The notes beneath the pieces were generated by a model. The model was not told the origin of the DNA and searched no databases. It saw only the letters and a program-made list of their open reading frames with translations. A DNA stretch of 64,000 bases from JADLHS01 sp964594985 (lineage in GTDB: Bacteria; Verrucomicrobiota; Verrucomicrobiia; Limisphaerales; JADLHS01), in assembly GCA_964594985.1 (NCBI GenBank), contig CAZQNQ010000001.1, forward strand, positions 310,001 through 374,000, written 5' to 3'. This document shows, piece by piece, positions 27,564 through 35,896 of this stretch. Each line of letters starts with the position of its first letter. Within the stretch, counting starts at the first letter, position 1. A program made the translations under genes and the position numbers.

Positions 27564-28217
27564 CTACGGAAATCGCTCTTTGTCCTCGCACGGCTCCAGC
27601 CTGGCGATCTGCGCCATGATTTGATCGGCGACTTCCTGATAAATCTCCTTGAGCCGCGTCTTGGAACAGGTTTTGGCCTCGGCCCGCAGTTCGGTGAAAT
27701 ACATCGGTTTGCCGTACTTGGCCGCGATCTTGTGCGGCTTGGGAAACTTCGCGTCCTTACCATACGCTTCAAACGTCCCGAACACGCGCACCGGGACGAC
27801 GGGCGCGTTGGATTTGATCACCGTCAAGCCGATGCCCGAGCGCGCCGGATGAAGTTTTCCATCCAAAGTCCGCGTGCCCTCGGGAAAAAGAATGATGCCC
27901 GCGCCACCCAGCAGCCGATCGAGAATTGTCTTCAACCCTTTCGCCCCGCCGCCATCACGATCCACTGGAACGGCATCCCAGTTACGCAACACCCAGCCAA
28001 CTCCCGGAAAGCGAAACAACGATTCGCGCGCGAGATAACTGATACCGCGCTTCAGCCCCGTGCCGACGAGCGGTGGATCAATGAGGCTCGCGTGGTTGCA
28101 GGCCAGAATCACGGGACCGGACTTGGGGACGCGCTCCGCGTTGAACCACTCCGCGCGACAGTAGAGTTTGTAAACCGTGCGGAAAAACCGCCAACCGCAG
28201 TAATAGACCGGATTCAT
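27564..28217 (-). CDS. plsC: 1-acyl-sn-glycerol-3-phosphate acyltransferase
   Basis: 217 residues. Acyltransferase making phosphatidic acid for phospholipid synthesis. Block I NHASLIDPP (H-X4-D catalytic motif), block II around SLFRFPGVGWVL, block III FPEGTRTLDGKL and block IV VPVRVFGTFEAYG are all present. Membrane-associated through its N-terminus. The ATG overlaps the cmk stop (ATGA), so it is the last gene of the tyrA-aroA-cmk-plsC series. Confidence 0.93.
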   Translation of the reverse strand: MNPVYYCGWRFFRTVYKLYCRAEWFNAERVPKSGPVILACNHASLIDPPLVGTGLKRGISYLARESLFRFPGVGWVLRNWDAVPVDRDGGGAKGLKTILDRLLGGAGIILFPEGTRTLDGKLHPARSGIGLTVIKSNAPVVPVRVFGTFEAYGKDAKFPKPHKIAAKYGKPMYFTELRAEAKTCSKTRLKEIYQEVADQIMAQIARLEPCEDKERFP

Positions 28218-28879
28218 CGTCCATCCGCCTTCAACCGCGCCTGAATGTCTTTGATCAACAACCCGCTTGTCTGCTCGCTGGTCATGTTCGAGTTGTTGAT
28301 GACCTTCGCGCCCAGCGCAATCATCAGCGGCGCGGCGGCCCGCTGACTGTCGCGCTGATCCCGCGCGGCGAGATTTTCATTCACGCCTTCGGCCACGCGA
28401 CGTTTGGTGCGCTCTTCGAGATGCGCGTCGAGGTAATACTTGTAATCCGTCTCGGGGAAAACATTCGTGCCGATGTCGCGCCCTTCCATCACGAGATTGC
28501 CGAACTGGATGCAATCGCGCTGCGTCTTCTTCATCCACTCGCGCACCTTGGGCACGGCGGCAATCATCGAGACCGCCACGCTCACTTCGACCAGCCGGAT
28601 TTCCTTCTCGGGAAAATAGCCATCCACCGTGAGCCGCACTTTGGCGTCCACGCATTCCAGCTTGGTCTTCCACTTGCGACACGCCGCCGCCACGGCTTTG
28701 GCGTCGTGGAAATCAATGCGGTTGGACAGGCAATACCACGCCAGCGTGCGATACATCGCGCCGGTGTCCACATAGACATAGCCCAGCGCCTTGGCGACCA
28801 ACTTGGCGTTGGTGCTCTTGCCGCTGGCGCTCGTGCCATCAATGGCAATGACGATTGGATGCTTGGTTTTCAATTTCAT
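28214..28879 (-). CDS. cmk: Cytidylate kinase
   Basis: 221 residues. Phosphorylates CMP and dCMP. P-loop AIDGTSASGKST, the substrate motif GYVYVDTGAMYRTLAW, GNLVMEGRDIGTNVFPE and a LID (LEERTKRRVAEGVNENLAARDQ without break in frame). Start at MKLKTKHPIVIAIDG; nine in-frame codons upstream lie in a palindromic repeat. The aroA-cmk order is common in bacteria. Confidence 0.95.
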   Translation of the reverse strand: MKLKTKHPIVIAIDGTSASGKSTNAKLVAKALGYVYVDTGAMYRTLAWYCLSNRIDFHDAKAVAAACRKWKTKLECVDAKVRLTVDGYFPEKEIRLVEVSVAVSMIAAVPKVREWMKKTQRDCIQFGNLVMEGRDIGTNVFPETDYKYYLDAHLEERTKRRVAEGVNENLAARDQRDSQRAAAPLMIALGAKVINNSNMTSEQTSGLLIKDIQARLKADGR

Positions 28880-28964
28880 GTAGCTGCACTCGTGAGAGTG
28901 CGGCAAATTTCAAATGCTAGCCGACAAACGAATTGGCCGCGTTCTTACGAACGCAGCCACTACA
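28880..28964. repeat. Double-hairpin repeat between aroA and cmk
   Basis: Two hairpins, GCACTC-GTGA-GAGTGC (28886-28901) and GCGTTC-TTAC-GAACGC (28939-28954), are enclosed by outer arms TGTAGCTGC / GCAGCCACTACA. It fills the gap between aroA and cmk, right up to the cmk start codon. Confidence 0.7.
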
Positions 28965-28965
28965 A

Positions 28966-30483
28966 TCAATCCGCGAACAAATCTTCCCCTTCCAACTTCC
29001 GCGTCCGCTTTCCGTCCTTAACCTCCCAAATCTCCGCGCCCAAGCCATGCGGCGGCGCGGCGGCGAGTTTTTGGAAAAAATTGGGGAACGTCTTCTTCAC
29101 ACAGGAGGGATTCTTGAGTTTTATGCCCGGCACTTTCAATCCCAGAATTGCGAAACACATCGCCATGCGATGGTCGTTGTAGGTTTCGATCTCCGCACCG
29201 TGCAGTTTGGCGGGATAAATTGTCAACATGTCTCCTTCTTCAGTTACTTTCGCTCCGCACTTGGTCAACTCCGTGCGCAAGGCGACAACGCGTTCGCATT
29301 CTTGGACTCGCAGTCGGCCCAATTCGGTGAAGTCAACTGGTATTATTGCAAATGGCGAGAGCGCGATCGCGGTCATGATGCTGTCACCAAGATCATGGGC
29401 ACGAGAGAACGATAAGTGTTTTCCGCCAAAGTCCTCTAACACTCGCAAATCTTCGCGCCATCGAATCCCATATTCGAGCCGCATCTCAGCTTCTGACCTA
29501 TTTCTGCTCAGTTCAACTGAGGTAGTCGCAAGCGCAAACATCGCATCTGGAAACTCCTGATCAATTTGCCATGTGCTTGCCGGCCATTCTTTCACGACTA
29601 CGCTGGAAAAACCGTCAACGGTCATGACTAAGTTTGTCTCCACTACCTCAAGGTTAGCATCTTGGTCTGCAGGAATCGCGGTATAGCAACCAGCACCCCA
29701 AAAATAACTCCCACTGCTCGCGTCCGGCTCGATTTGAAACTTGCCACCATTCCACGGAAACACTTCCACCAACCGCTCCGTCATCCTGACATACGGCGCT
29801 TCCTCGTCATCGTCGCCAGCCACCCTTACATCCCAGCCGCCGTGCTTGGCGGATAGCAACAACGCCGAGGCGAACTGCGAGCTTTCGTCAATGCTCACCG
29901 TGCAAGACTGGTAGGGCGCGTCACTCCGTGCGCGCCGCTCTGTTGCAACCGACGATTCGGCGCGCACGGAGTGACGCGCCCTACCACCAAAAATCGTTGC
30001 CGGCAACTTGTCATTCGTCGTGTCCACGCGGTAGCCAAGCTCGCGCAAAGCCTTGAACAGCGCCGCTTGCGGACGCTCGTGCATCCGGGGCACACCGCTC
30101 AGGCGATACACGCCATCGCCCAGACAAACCATCGCCGCCAGAAACCGCGCCGCCGTGCCCGCGTTGCCGACGAACAATTCCAACGGCTGCTCCGCCGTGC
30201 CCGCCTTGGGAATCTTCCCGCCCTGCCCTTTGACCGTGATGGTGCGATTGCAAAACTCCGCCGGATCATTCTCCACGCGCACGTCGAAGCCCAGCGTCCG
30301 CAACGCCTCGGTCATCACCTGCGTATCTTCGCTCCAAAGCGCGCCGGTCAGCGTCACTTCGCCATCCGCCAGCGCCGCGAGGATGAGCGCGCGGTTGGTA
30401 ATACTCTTTGAACCCGGCACGGTGATTTCCGCGCGCACCGGTTTTTCGAGCGGAATGATTTCGATGAGATCGGGCAAGGCCAT
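28966..30483 (-). CDS. aroA: 3-phosphoshikimate 1-carboxyvinyltransferase with palindromic insertion
   Basis: 505 residues, longer than the usual 430-450. EPSP synthase of the shikimate pathway. PGSKSITNRALILAALADG, VGNAGTAARFLAAM, GVPRMHERP, DESSQFASALLLSA, DLGDSIMTAIALSPF, LRVQECERVVALRTEL and ETYNDHRMAMCFA cover the catalytic and binding motifs. Between ATIFG and CTVSIDESSQ lies about 26 residues (GRARHSVRAESSVATERRA onwards) encoded by a palindrome at 29909-29986; homologues have only a short loop there. The frame is kept, so the enzyme is probably active. It follows tyrA in the aromatic amino acid pathway. Confidence 0.95.
   Translation of the reverse strand: MALPDLIEIIPLEKPVRAEITVPGSKSITNRALILAALADGEVTLTGALWSEDTQVMTEALRTLGFDVRVENDPAEFCNRTITVKGQGGKIPKAGTAEQPLELFVGNAGTAARFLAAMVCLGDGVYRLSGVPRMHERPQAALFKALRELGYRVDTTNDKLPATIFGGRARHSVRAESSVATERRARSDAPYQSCTVSIDESSQFASALLLSAKHGGWDVRVAGDDDEEAPYVRMTERLVEVFPWNGGKFQIEPDASSGSYFWGAGCYTAIPADQDANLEVVETNLVMTVDGFSSVVVKEWPASTWQIDQEFPDAMFALATTSVELSRNRSEAEMRLEYGIRWREDLRVLEDFGGKHLSFSRAHDLGDSIMTAIALSPFAIIPVDFTELGRLRVQECERVVALRTELTKCGAKVTEEGDMLTIYPAKLHGAEIETYNDHRMAMCFAILGLKVPGIKLKNPSCVKKTFPNFFQKLAAAPPHGLGAEIWEVKDGKRTRKLEGEDLFAD
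29909..29986. repeat. Palindromic element inserted in frame in aroA
   Basis: Arms 29909-29936 and 29959-29986 are exact reverse complements over 28 bp, starting TGGTAGGGCGCGTC, with a 22-nt loop. Total 78 nt = 26 codons. The GTAGGGC terminus is shared with the intergenic palindrome at 22889. Confidence 0.9.
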
Positions 30484-30495
30484 TTGAATTATTCC

Positions 30496-30559
30496 TCACG
30501 CAAAGACCGCCAAGGACGCAAAGCAGAAAACCTTTGCGCCCGTCGCGACCTTTGCGTGA
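30496..30559. repeat. TCACGCAAAG-type inverted repeat upstream of aroA
   Basis: Starts TCACGCAAAG and ends CTTTGCGTGA, with further CGCAAAG / CTTTGCG units inside. Two more members occur at 56464-56555 and 58466-58541. It occupies the gap between tyrA and aroA. Confidence 0.78.
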
Positions 30560-30568
30560 TTTCAAAAA

Positions 30569-31453
30569 TCATTCTGAAGAAGGAGATGCGCAACACGCAC
30601 ACCAGTTGTCGCGGCGTTGCTTGGCAGTTTCAAAAAATTTCGCGATGGCCTGCATATCGCCGCGCTTGAGAGCGGATTGAACCTTGTTCAACTCGTTGAT
30701 GAAACCAGCCAGTGTCCGCCCAAGGTGTTTGCGATTGGTCAACGCGATGTCCCGCCACATCTCGGGCGAACCGGACGCAATGCGCGTCGTGTCCCGAAAA
30801 CCCGTGGCGCAAAGCAGCGTTTGCTCCTTCGGCAGTTTGGGATCAAGCACCAGATTCGCCAGCGTCGCCGCCAGCAGATGCGGCAGATGACTGGAACGAC
30901 TGACAAAGGCATCGTGATCATCGGGCGAAGTGCGCAGCAACCGCGCCCCAACGTCCTTCCAAAGCGCTTCGACTTTGCGCAGGGCGGATTGATTGGTTCG
31001 CTTGGTGGGCGTGACCACGCAAATCGCGCATTCAAACAAATCCCCGCGCGCCGCCAGCACGCCTTGTTTTTCGCCGCCCGCCATCGGATGGCTGCCGACG
31101 AAATGCGCGCCCGCCTTGGCGACCAGCGATTCCAATTCGCGCACCACACTGCCCTTCACGCTGCCAACGTCGGTGACAATCGCGCCGCGTTTTAGTGCGG
31201 GCAACATTTGGCGCAGCAACGGTTGCATTTGCGCCAGCGGCGTGCAGAACACAATCAAGTCCGCCCCAGAAACGGCCGCCAATAGGTCGGTGGTGGCGTA
31301 ATCCGTCACGCCCGCGCGTTCACATTCCTTGATGCTCGCCTCGCGCCGGACGTAACCGGCGATTTCCTTGGCGAGCTTGCGGCGGCGCAACGCCAAGCCG
31401 AGCGAACCGCCCAGCAAGCCCACGCCGACGAGTGTGATTTTGTTCCAACGCAC
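30569..31453 (-). CDS. tyrA: Prephenate dehydrogenase
   Basis: About 294 residues from a GTG at VRWNKITLVGVGLLGG. NAD-binding Rossmann motif GVGLLGGSLGLAL, then IVFCTPLAQM, TDVGSVKGSVV, FVGSHPMAGGEKQG and the C-terminal helical dimer domain (SRSSHLPHLLAATLANL, ATGFRDTTRIASGSPEMW). Converts prephenate to 4-hydroxyphenylpyruvate in tyrosine synthesis. GTG was chosen because the upstream frame is low-complexity and gap sequence. aroA follows. Confidence 0.93.
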   Translation of the reverse strand: MRWNKITLVGVGLLGGSLGLALRRRKLAKEIAGYVRREASIKECERAGVTDYATTDLLAAVSGADLIVFCTPLAQMQPLLRQMLPALKRGAIVTDVGSVKGSVVRELESLVAKAGAHFVGSHPMAGGEKQGVLAARGDLFECAICVVTPTKRTNQSALRKVEALWKDVGARLLRTSPDDHDAFVSRSSHLPHLLAATLANLVLDPKLPKEQTLLCATGFRDTTRIASGSPEMWRDIALTNRKHLGRTLAGFINELNKVQSALKRGDMQAIAKFFETAKQRRDNWCACCASPSSE

Positions 31454-31546
31454 GGCACGGAGAATAGCGGATGGAGGATAGCGGAGGAAGATGGAAAGTG
31501 GCGTTGCTCTGGAAATAGTCACCCATCAAAAGCGCCAGAGGCGCGA

Positions 31547-31659
31547 CATGTTTATAGTACCCGCCAAGAAAGATCACCAGCTCCGTAGGAGCGGCAGCGG
31601 CAAAAATATGCCGCTCCTACGGAGCTTGAAATTTTTGATGCGGACAATCTATAAACATG
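31547..31659. repeat. Nested palindrome upstream of tyrA
   Basis: Inner arms 31579-31596 and 31609-31626 (AGCTCCGTAGGAGCGGCA and its complement) match 18/18. Outer arms CATGTTTATAG (31547-31557) and CTATAAACATG (31649-31659) match 11/11. It lies in the 220-bp gap between the oxidoreductase gene and tyrA. Confidence 0.85.
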
Positions 31660-31673
31660 CCGCACCTACGGTG

Positions 31674-32759
31674 CTACATCTTCGCGACGGTAATTAACCG
31701 ACCATCCGCTCGCGCTGAAGCCAGGCACGCATCCAAGACAAGCTGCGTTTTCAACGCCACTTCCGGCCAGAATTCGTTCAACTTACCGGACTGAACCTGT
31801 GCGGCAAAGTTGCGGATCATCAGCGTGTCCTGCGCGGTGAGATGACCAAGTTGCGACAACGCCCCGGGATCGAGCGGCACGACTGTGCCTGGCGCGGCGG
31901 GAACGCGATGTTCGGTCGCGTTAATTTCGTAGGCGGATTCGTAGCTGTTGCGCGGATGGACGTAGTCGGCCATGCGCACCGTCCCTTGCGTGCCCATGAA
32001 GCTGACCCATTGTTGACTGGCAATCGCGAAGGAACAATGGAATCCCGCCGAAGTGCCGTTGGCAAAAAGCAGTTCGCCCGAGAACTGCGTCGGCGTCACG
32101 CCGTCGGCGGCGACCGCGAGAATCCGCCCGGTGGCGGCGGTGGGAAGTTCCCAATTCATCGCGAACAGCGAGATGCGCAGGCAATACCAACCGAGATCGC
32201 CCAGACAACCGGAAGGTTCGAGCGAACTTTGCACCCGGATGTTCGCCGGAAAGTTTGGATTGTCGCCGAGGAAACTGAACTCCGAAGCGATGCGGCGCAG
32301 CGGGCCGATGCGTTTGGCGTCGGCCAACACCGCGCGGACCACCGCGAGGCGCGGATGGTGCATGAACATGACGCCGTCCATGAACTGCACGCGATGTTTC
32401 CGGCAGGCGGCGAGCATCTCACGCAGGTCGGCGGCGTTCACAGCGCAGGGTTTTTCGCTGAAGACGTGCTTGCCCGCCTGCGCGGCACGGATGACCCATT
32501 CCTTGCGGAGGGCGGTTGGCAAGGGAAGATAAACCGCATCTATCTCTGACGACGCGAGCAACTCTTCGTAGTTGCCGAGAACTTTTGGGGCCGGCGCGAA
32601 CGCCGCCTGGGCCTGGCATTCGCGGATGAATTGTTCGCCGCGCGCCACGTCGCGGGCGGCGAGGGCGGTGACCATGCCGTTGCCGGAATTGACGAACGCC
32701 TTCCAGTTTTTGCGGGCGATGCTTGCCGCACCGAGGATACCCCAACGGAGTTTGGTCAT
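31674..32759 (-). CDS. Gfo/Idh/MocA family oxidoreductase
   Basis: 361 residues from the ATG at MTKLRWGILGAASIA. N-terminal Rossmann domain (WGILGAASIARKN, IDAVYLPLPTALRKEW, GKHVFSEKPCAVNAADL, with the EKP catalytic lysine) and a C-terminal beta-sheet domain (FSFLGDNPNFPANIRV, CLGDLGWYCLRISLFA). NAD(P)-dependent dehydrogenases of sugars or inositols; substrate not evident. Cytoplasmic, no Tat signal. The 51 upstream in-frame codons read through repeat DNA and are excluded. Confidence 0.88.
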   Translation of the reverse strand: MTKLRWGILGAASIARKNWKAFVNSGNGMVTALAARDVARGEQFIRECQAQAAFAPAPKVLGNYEELLASSEIDAVYLPLPTALRKEWVIRAAQAGKHVFSEKPCAVNAADLREMLAACRKHRVQFMDGVMFMHHPRLAVVRAVLADAKRIGPLRRIASEFSFLGDNPNFPANIRVQSSLEPSGCLGDLGWYCLRISLFAMNWELPTAATGRILAVAADGVTPTQFSGELLFANGTSAGFHCSFAIASQQWVSFMGTQGTVRMADYVHPRNSYESAYEINATEHRVPAAPGTVVPLDPGALSQLGHLTAQDTLMIRNFAAQVQSGKLNEFWPEVALKTQLVLDACLASARADGRLITVAKM

Positions 32760-32768
32760 AATTTTATT

Positions 32769-32839
32769 GGAGCGCCGAACACCGTTCCGGCGCGTTTCAA
32801 ACCTGGTCAGCCACGGGCCGAGGCGGCGCTCGGCGCTCC
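32769..32839. repeat. Inverted repeat at the 3' end of the CbiX gene
   Basis: GGAGCGCCGA (32769-32778) pairs with TCGGCGCTCC (32830-32839), the same arm words as in cysS at 24217. The right arm codes the last residues of the CbiX-like protein (GAPSAASARG), so its C-terminus is repeat-derived. Confidence 0.65.
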
Positions 32840-33658
32840 CGCCGCCTCGCGCACGCGTTCCAAAATCACTTCCGCCAGCAGCGGCTCGCTGCCGATGGCG
32901 GCGGAATACCACGTGAGTTTGCCGAGCTTTTCCGACGGATTACGCCATGTTGGTTGCCCGGCGGCAAGGCGTTCTTTCACGAGGCGCTCCGGTTCGCCCA
33001 GCAACACCGGGATGTCCTCGGTCGTGTGCAGGCCGTCGCTGATGAAGAACGGCACGACGACGACGTTGCGGGTCGCGGCGGTGGCCTGACAACCTTTGAG
33101 GCGCGGGGCTTCGTCCAGGTAAACGGCGCGCACGTCCGCGTAGAGATTGCGGGCGCGAATCAATTCCACCTGTTGTTCGATGGCCACGCGCGACTGCACG
33201 CTGCGCTCCGTGCCGTGTCCGGCGATGAACAGCGTGATGTCTTTCGGCTTCGGCGCTCGGGGAAAGGGAAATTGTTCCACCACGCCCCGGGCGCGGGCCA
33301 GCAAGACGTTGGTCATGCTGGGATGCGTGCCGACGGGCTTGCAGTAGTGGATGGTGGATGGTGGATGGTGGATGGTTGATTGACCCGAAAAACCCAGTTC
33401 GCGCGGGATGACTTCGCCGGCGAAGTAGCCTTCGCTGATCATCAGCGGGACGATGAAGACGCGCGGGGTTTTGATTTCGGCGAGGACAGTCTTGATCTGC
33501 GGGGCTTGTTTCCAGAACGCCTCGCGCACGGCGGCGAACAGGCCGCGTTGCCGCAGTCCGGCGACATGCTGGAGCACGGGCGCGGCGGAATTTTCATTCA
33601 ATGTCGTGCCGTGGCCCATGATGACCAGCGTGGCATCTTGGAATTGCTCCGAACTCAC
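32807..33658 (-). CDS. Two-domain CbiX-type sirohydrochlorin/cobalt chelatase
   Basis: About 283 residues from a GTG at VSSEQFQDATLVIMGHGTT. Two CbiX domains, each with the family His: LVIMGHGTTLNEN and LFIAGHGTERSV, and matching ends VFIVPLMISEGYFAGEVIP and VVVVPFFISDGLHTTEDIP. Such enzymes insert cobalt or iron into sirohydrochlorin for B12 or siroheme. A Thr/His/Pro stretch (STIHHPPSTIHYCK) between the strands of domain 1 is encoded by a 7-bp tandem repeat at 33347-33381 and looks inserted. The start is uncertain. Confidence 0.82.
   Translation of the reverse strand: MSSEQFQDATLVIMGHGTTLNENSAAPVLQHVAGLRQRGLFAAVREAFWKQAPQIKTVLAEIKTPRVFIVPLMISEGYFAGEVIPRELGFSGQSTIHHPPSTIHYCKPVGTHPSMTNVLLARARGVVEQFPFPRAPKPKDITLFIAGHGTERSVQSRVAIEQQVELIRARNLYADVRAVYLDEAPRLKGCQATAATRNVVVVPFFISDGLHTTEDIPVLLGEPERLVKERLAAGQPTWRNPSEKLGKLTWYSAAIGSEPLLAEVILERVREAAGAPSAASARG
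33347..33381. repeat. Heptanucleotide tandem repeat in the CbiX gene
   Basis: Four exact GTGGATG units (33347-33374) and one degenerate unit GTTGATT. It is read in frame on the minus strand as a repeated 7-residue word (STIHHPP, STIHYCK). Confidence 0.9.
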
Positions 33659-33776
33659 GGGCGAATGGTTAGCCGACGCCCGCCTCCCCCGCAAGGCGTT
33701 CTCCGGGCGCAAAGTTTTGAATGTTTTTGACTCCGCGCCCGTCTTTCGTTCCAATCTACGCAAATCTTAAATCATT

Positions 33777-34232
33777 ATGACCATTAAAAGCGTTCCTTTC
33801 CGTAACACTCTGGCCCTGGCGGCAACCCTGGCCGTTGCCCTGACCGTTTCCGCCCAAGCCGAAGAAAAGCATTCGCACTCCGCCAACGTGGACCTCAGCA
33901 AACTCCCGGCCGCGGCCACCAAAGCGGGCGTCACTTTCGATGCCGACATCAAACCCATCTTTGAAACATCCTGCGTCAAATGTCACGGCGCGGAAAAGCC
34001 CAAGGCCGGCCTGCGCTTGAACAGTCTCGAAGCCACGCTCAAGGGCACGAAGGAAGGCAAGGTGGTCGAACCGGGCAAGAGCGACAAAAGCCCGCTGCTC
34101 GCCAGCATCGCCTGCCTGCCGGGCGAGGAGGACGGTTGGATGCCGCCGAAAAACAACAAGGCCAAGATCGCACCGCTGACGAAGGAACAGGTCGGCTTGG
34201 TGCGCGCGTGGATCGAACAGGGCGCGAAGTAA
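33777..34232 (+). CDS. Exported planctomycete-type cytochrome c
   Basis: 151 residues. Signal peptide (FRNTLALAATLAVALTVSAQAEE), then a PSCyt1-type domain: FDADIKPIFETSCVKCHGAEKPKAG with the CxxCH haem site, LRLNSLEATLKG, and WMPPKNNKAKI with the axial Met region, ending LTKEQVGLVRAWIEQGAK. Periplasmic electron carrier. It stands alone with its own terminator, divergent from the CbiX gene. Confidence 0.9.
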   Translation: MTIKSVPFRNTLALAATLAVALTVSAQAEEKHSHSANVDLSKLPAAATKAGVTFDADIKPIFETSCVKCHGAEKPKAGLRLNSLEATLKGTKEGKVVEPGKSDKSPLLASIACLPGEEDGWMPPKNNKAKIAPLTKEQVGLVRAWIEQGAK

Positions 34233-34250
34233 GATTTATTTTTCTCTCAG

Positions 34251-34282
34251 CGGCGCGAATCGGAAACGGTTCGCGCCGTTTT
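34251..34282 (+). terminator. Rho-independent terminator after cytochrome c gene
   Basis: 9-bp stem CGGCGCGAA / TTCGCGCCG with a 10-nt loop, then TTTT. It lies 18 bp after the cytochrome stop codon. Confidence 0.82.
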
Positions 34283-34362
34283 GCTTTCTCAAGGAGTCAT
34301 TACCACCCGCCATCCTCAGCATGAAGTCGCTTGATTACGGCGAATTTTGATATATTGCTTGG

Positions 34363-35853
34363 ATGCAAATGAACACGCACCTTCGCTTAGTTTTAGCCTT
34401 GTTGCTTGAAGGAGTGTTTTCTGTAAAGGGGCAAGGATTTGAAAGCTACACTTGGACTAACATTCCAGCCTTTCCGAATTTACCCGCAATTCAAAACCCA
34501 GTCGCGCTGGCGGTTCCGCCCGGGGAAACCAATCGCCTGTTTGTGGTCAGCCAAATGGGCAAGATTACGGTAATTACCAATCTCACCAACCCATCTACCA
34601 CCACCTTCTTAGATTTATCGGGGCGGGTTTATATGAGCGGAGAAGCTGGATTATTGGGACTAGCCTTTCATCCAGGATACCAGACCAATGGATTCTTTTA
34701 CGTATTCTATACTTCGCGCACAAATACTTTTCCCACTGCGTTATATGATACACTGTCTCGCTTTCAAGTAACCGCGACTGACCAAAACCAGGCTGATCCA
34801 AATACGGAACTGCGACTCTTTGCCCAATATGACCGAGACATCGCCCACAATGGCGGCGATTTGCATTTTGGACCGGACGGTTTTCTCTACGTATCGGTGG
34901 GTGACGAAGGTGGTTTTGGAAACCAGTTCACGAATGCCCAGCACATTGGGCGGAACCTTTTTTCCGGCATCTTGCGAATTGATGTGGATAAACGCCCCGG
35001 CAGCCTGCCTCCCAATCCAAGTCCGACACAAGCGATAACAACCAATTATGCCATTCCTTCAGACAACCCTTTTGTGGCTGCAACCGAATTTAACAACCTG
35101 CCCATCGTTCCGACTCAAGTGCGAACCGAATTTTGGGCTGTCGGCCTGCGAAACCCGTGGCGGTTTTCATTCGACCCTGTAACAGGCGTGCTCTATTGCG
35201 GTGACGTCGGCGAAGGAACTGTTGAAGAAATCAACATCATCACGAAAGGAGGAAACTATGGTTGGGCATCCTACGAAGGAAACCAGAGCCCTCCAATGGG
35301 CGTTTCAACAAATGGCCAGCCAGTCCCGTCGAATCCCATTCCCCCACTGTTTCACTATTTGCATCCAAGCCAATCGGCCAGTGTGACAGGAGGCGTTGTT
35401 TACCGAGGCACCCGTTTTCCACAGTTATACGGAGCTTATATTTATTCGGACTTCATGTCTGGTCGAATGTGGGCATTGCGACACACTGGGATGACGGTAA
35501 CTCACCAGGCTCTCCTATACACCGGGCCGCAGGCTTCAGCTTTCGGAACTGACCCTCGAAATGGCGATGTCCTTTTTTGTGATTACGTCGGCAAGCAAAT
35601 CCAACGGCTCGTTTCATTTACTCCAACAATAAACTCCGTCACGAGCGTTGGAACAAACCTCGTTGTAACAGGCGTGGGCGGGCGGGCCTTTTGGGGCTTT
35701 CGATTACTCACCAGTCCAGACCCAACTCTGCCGGTTGCCGATTGGCACAACCCCATCACGCGGGGTTCAGATTCCATGGGAAATTTTACGTTCACCAATC
35801 CCATCTCCCCAACCACGCCACAAATGTTCTACCGCGTAAAGCTGGGACCGTGA
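34363..35853 (+). CDS. Exported PQQ-type glucose/sorbosone dehydrogenase-like protein
   Basis: 496 residues. Signal peptide (LRLVLALLLEGVFSVKG) and a six-bladed beta-propeller of the GSDH family: NRLFVVSQMGKITVI, GEAGLLGLAFHPGYQTNGFFYVFYTS, HNGGDLHFGPDGFLYVSVGD, EFWAVGLRNPWRFSFDP, GDVGEGTVEEINII and GGNYGWASYEG. Likely oxidises a sugar in the periplasm and may pass electrons to a c-type cytochrome. A C-terminal module (FWGFRLLTSPDPTLPVADWH) resembles those in other exported proteins here. Base composition is more AT-rich than its neighbours, which hints at a different history. An alternative ATG lies two codons downstream. Confidence 0.9.
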   Translation: MQMNTHLRLVLALLLEGVFSVKGQGFESYTWTNIPAFPNLPAIQNPVALAVPPGETNRLFVVSQMGKITVITNLTNPSTTTFLDLSGRVYMSGEAGLLGLAFHPGYQTNGFFYVFYTSRTNTFPTALYDTLSRFQVTATDQNQADPNTELRLFAQYDRDIAHNGGDLHFGPDGFLYVSVGDEGGFGNQFTNAQHIGRNLFSGILRIDVDKRPGSLPPNPSPTQAITTNYAIPSDNPFVAATEFNNLPIVPTQVRTEFWAVGLRNPWRFSFDPVTGVLYCGDVGEGTVEEINIITKGGNYGWASYEGNQSPPMGVSTNGQPVPSNPIPPLFHYLHPSQSASVTGGVVYRGTRFPQLYGAYIYSDFMSGRMWALRHTGMTVTHQALLYTGPQASAFGTDPRNGDVLFCDYVGKQIQRLVSFTPTINSVTSVGTNLVVTGVGGRAFWGFRLLTSPDPTLPVADWHNPITRGSDSMGNFTFTNPISPTTPQMFYRVKLGP

Positions 35854-35896
35854 GACTGCAACGCTGGCATGAAAAACAGTTCGTGCCATTTTATTT

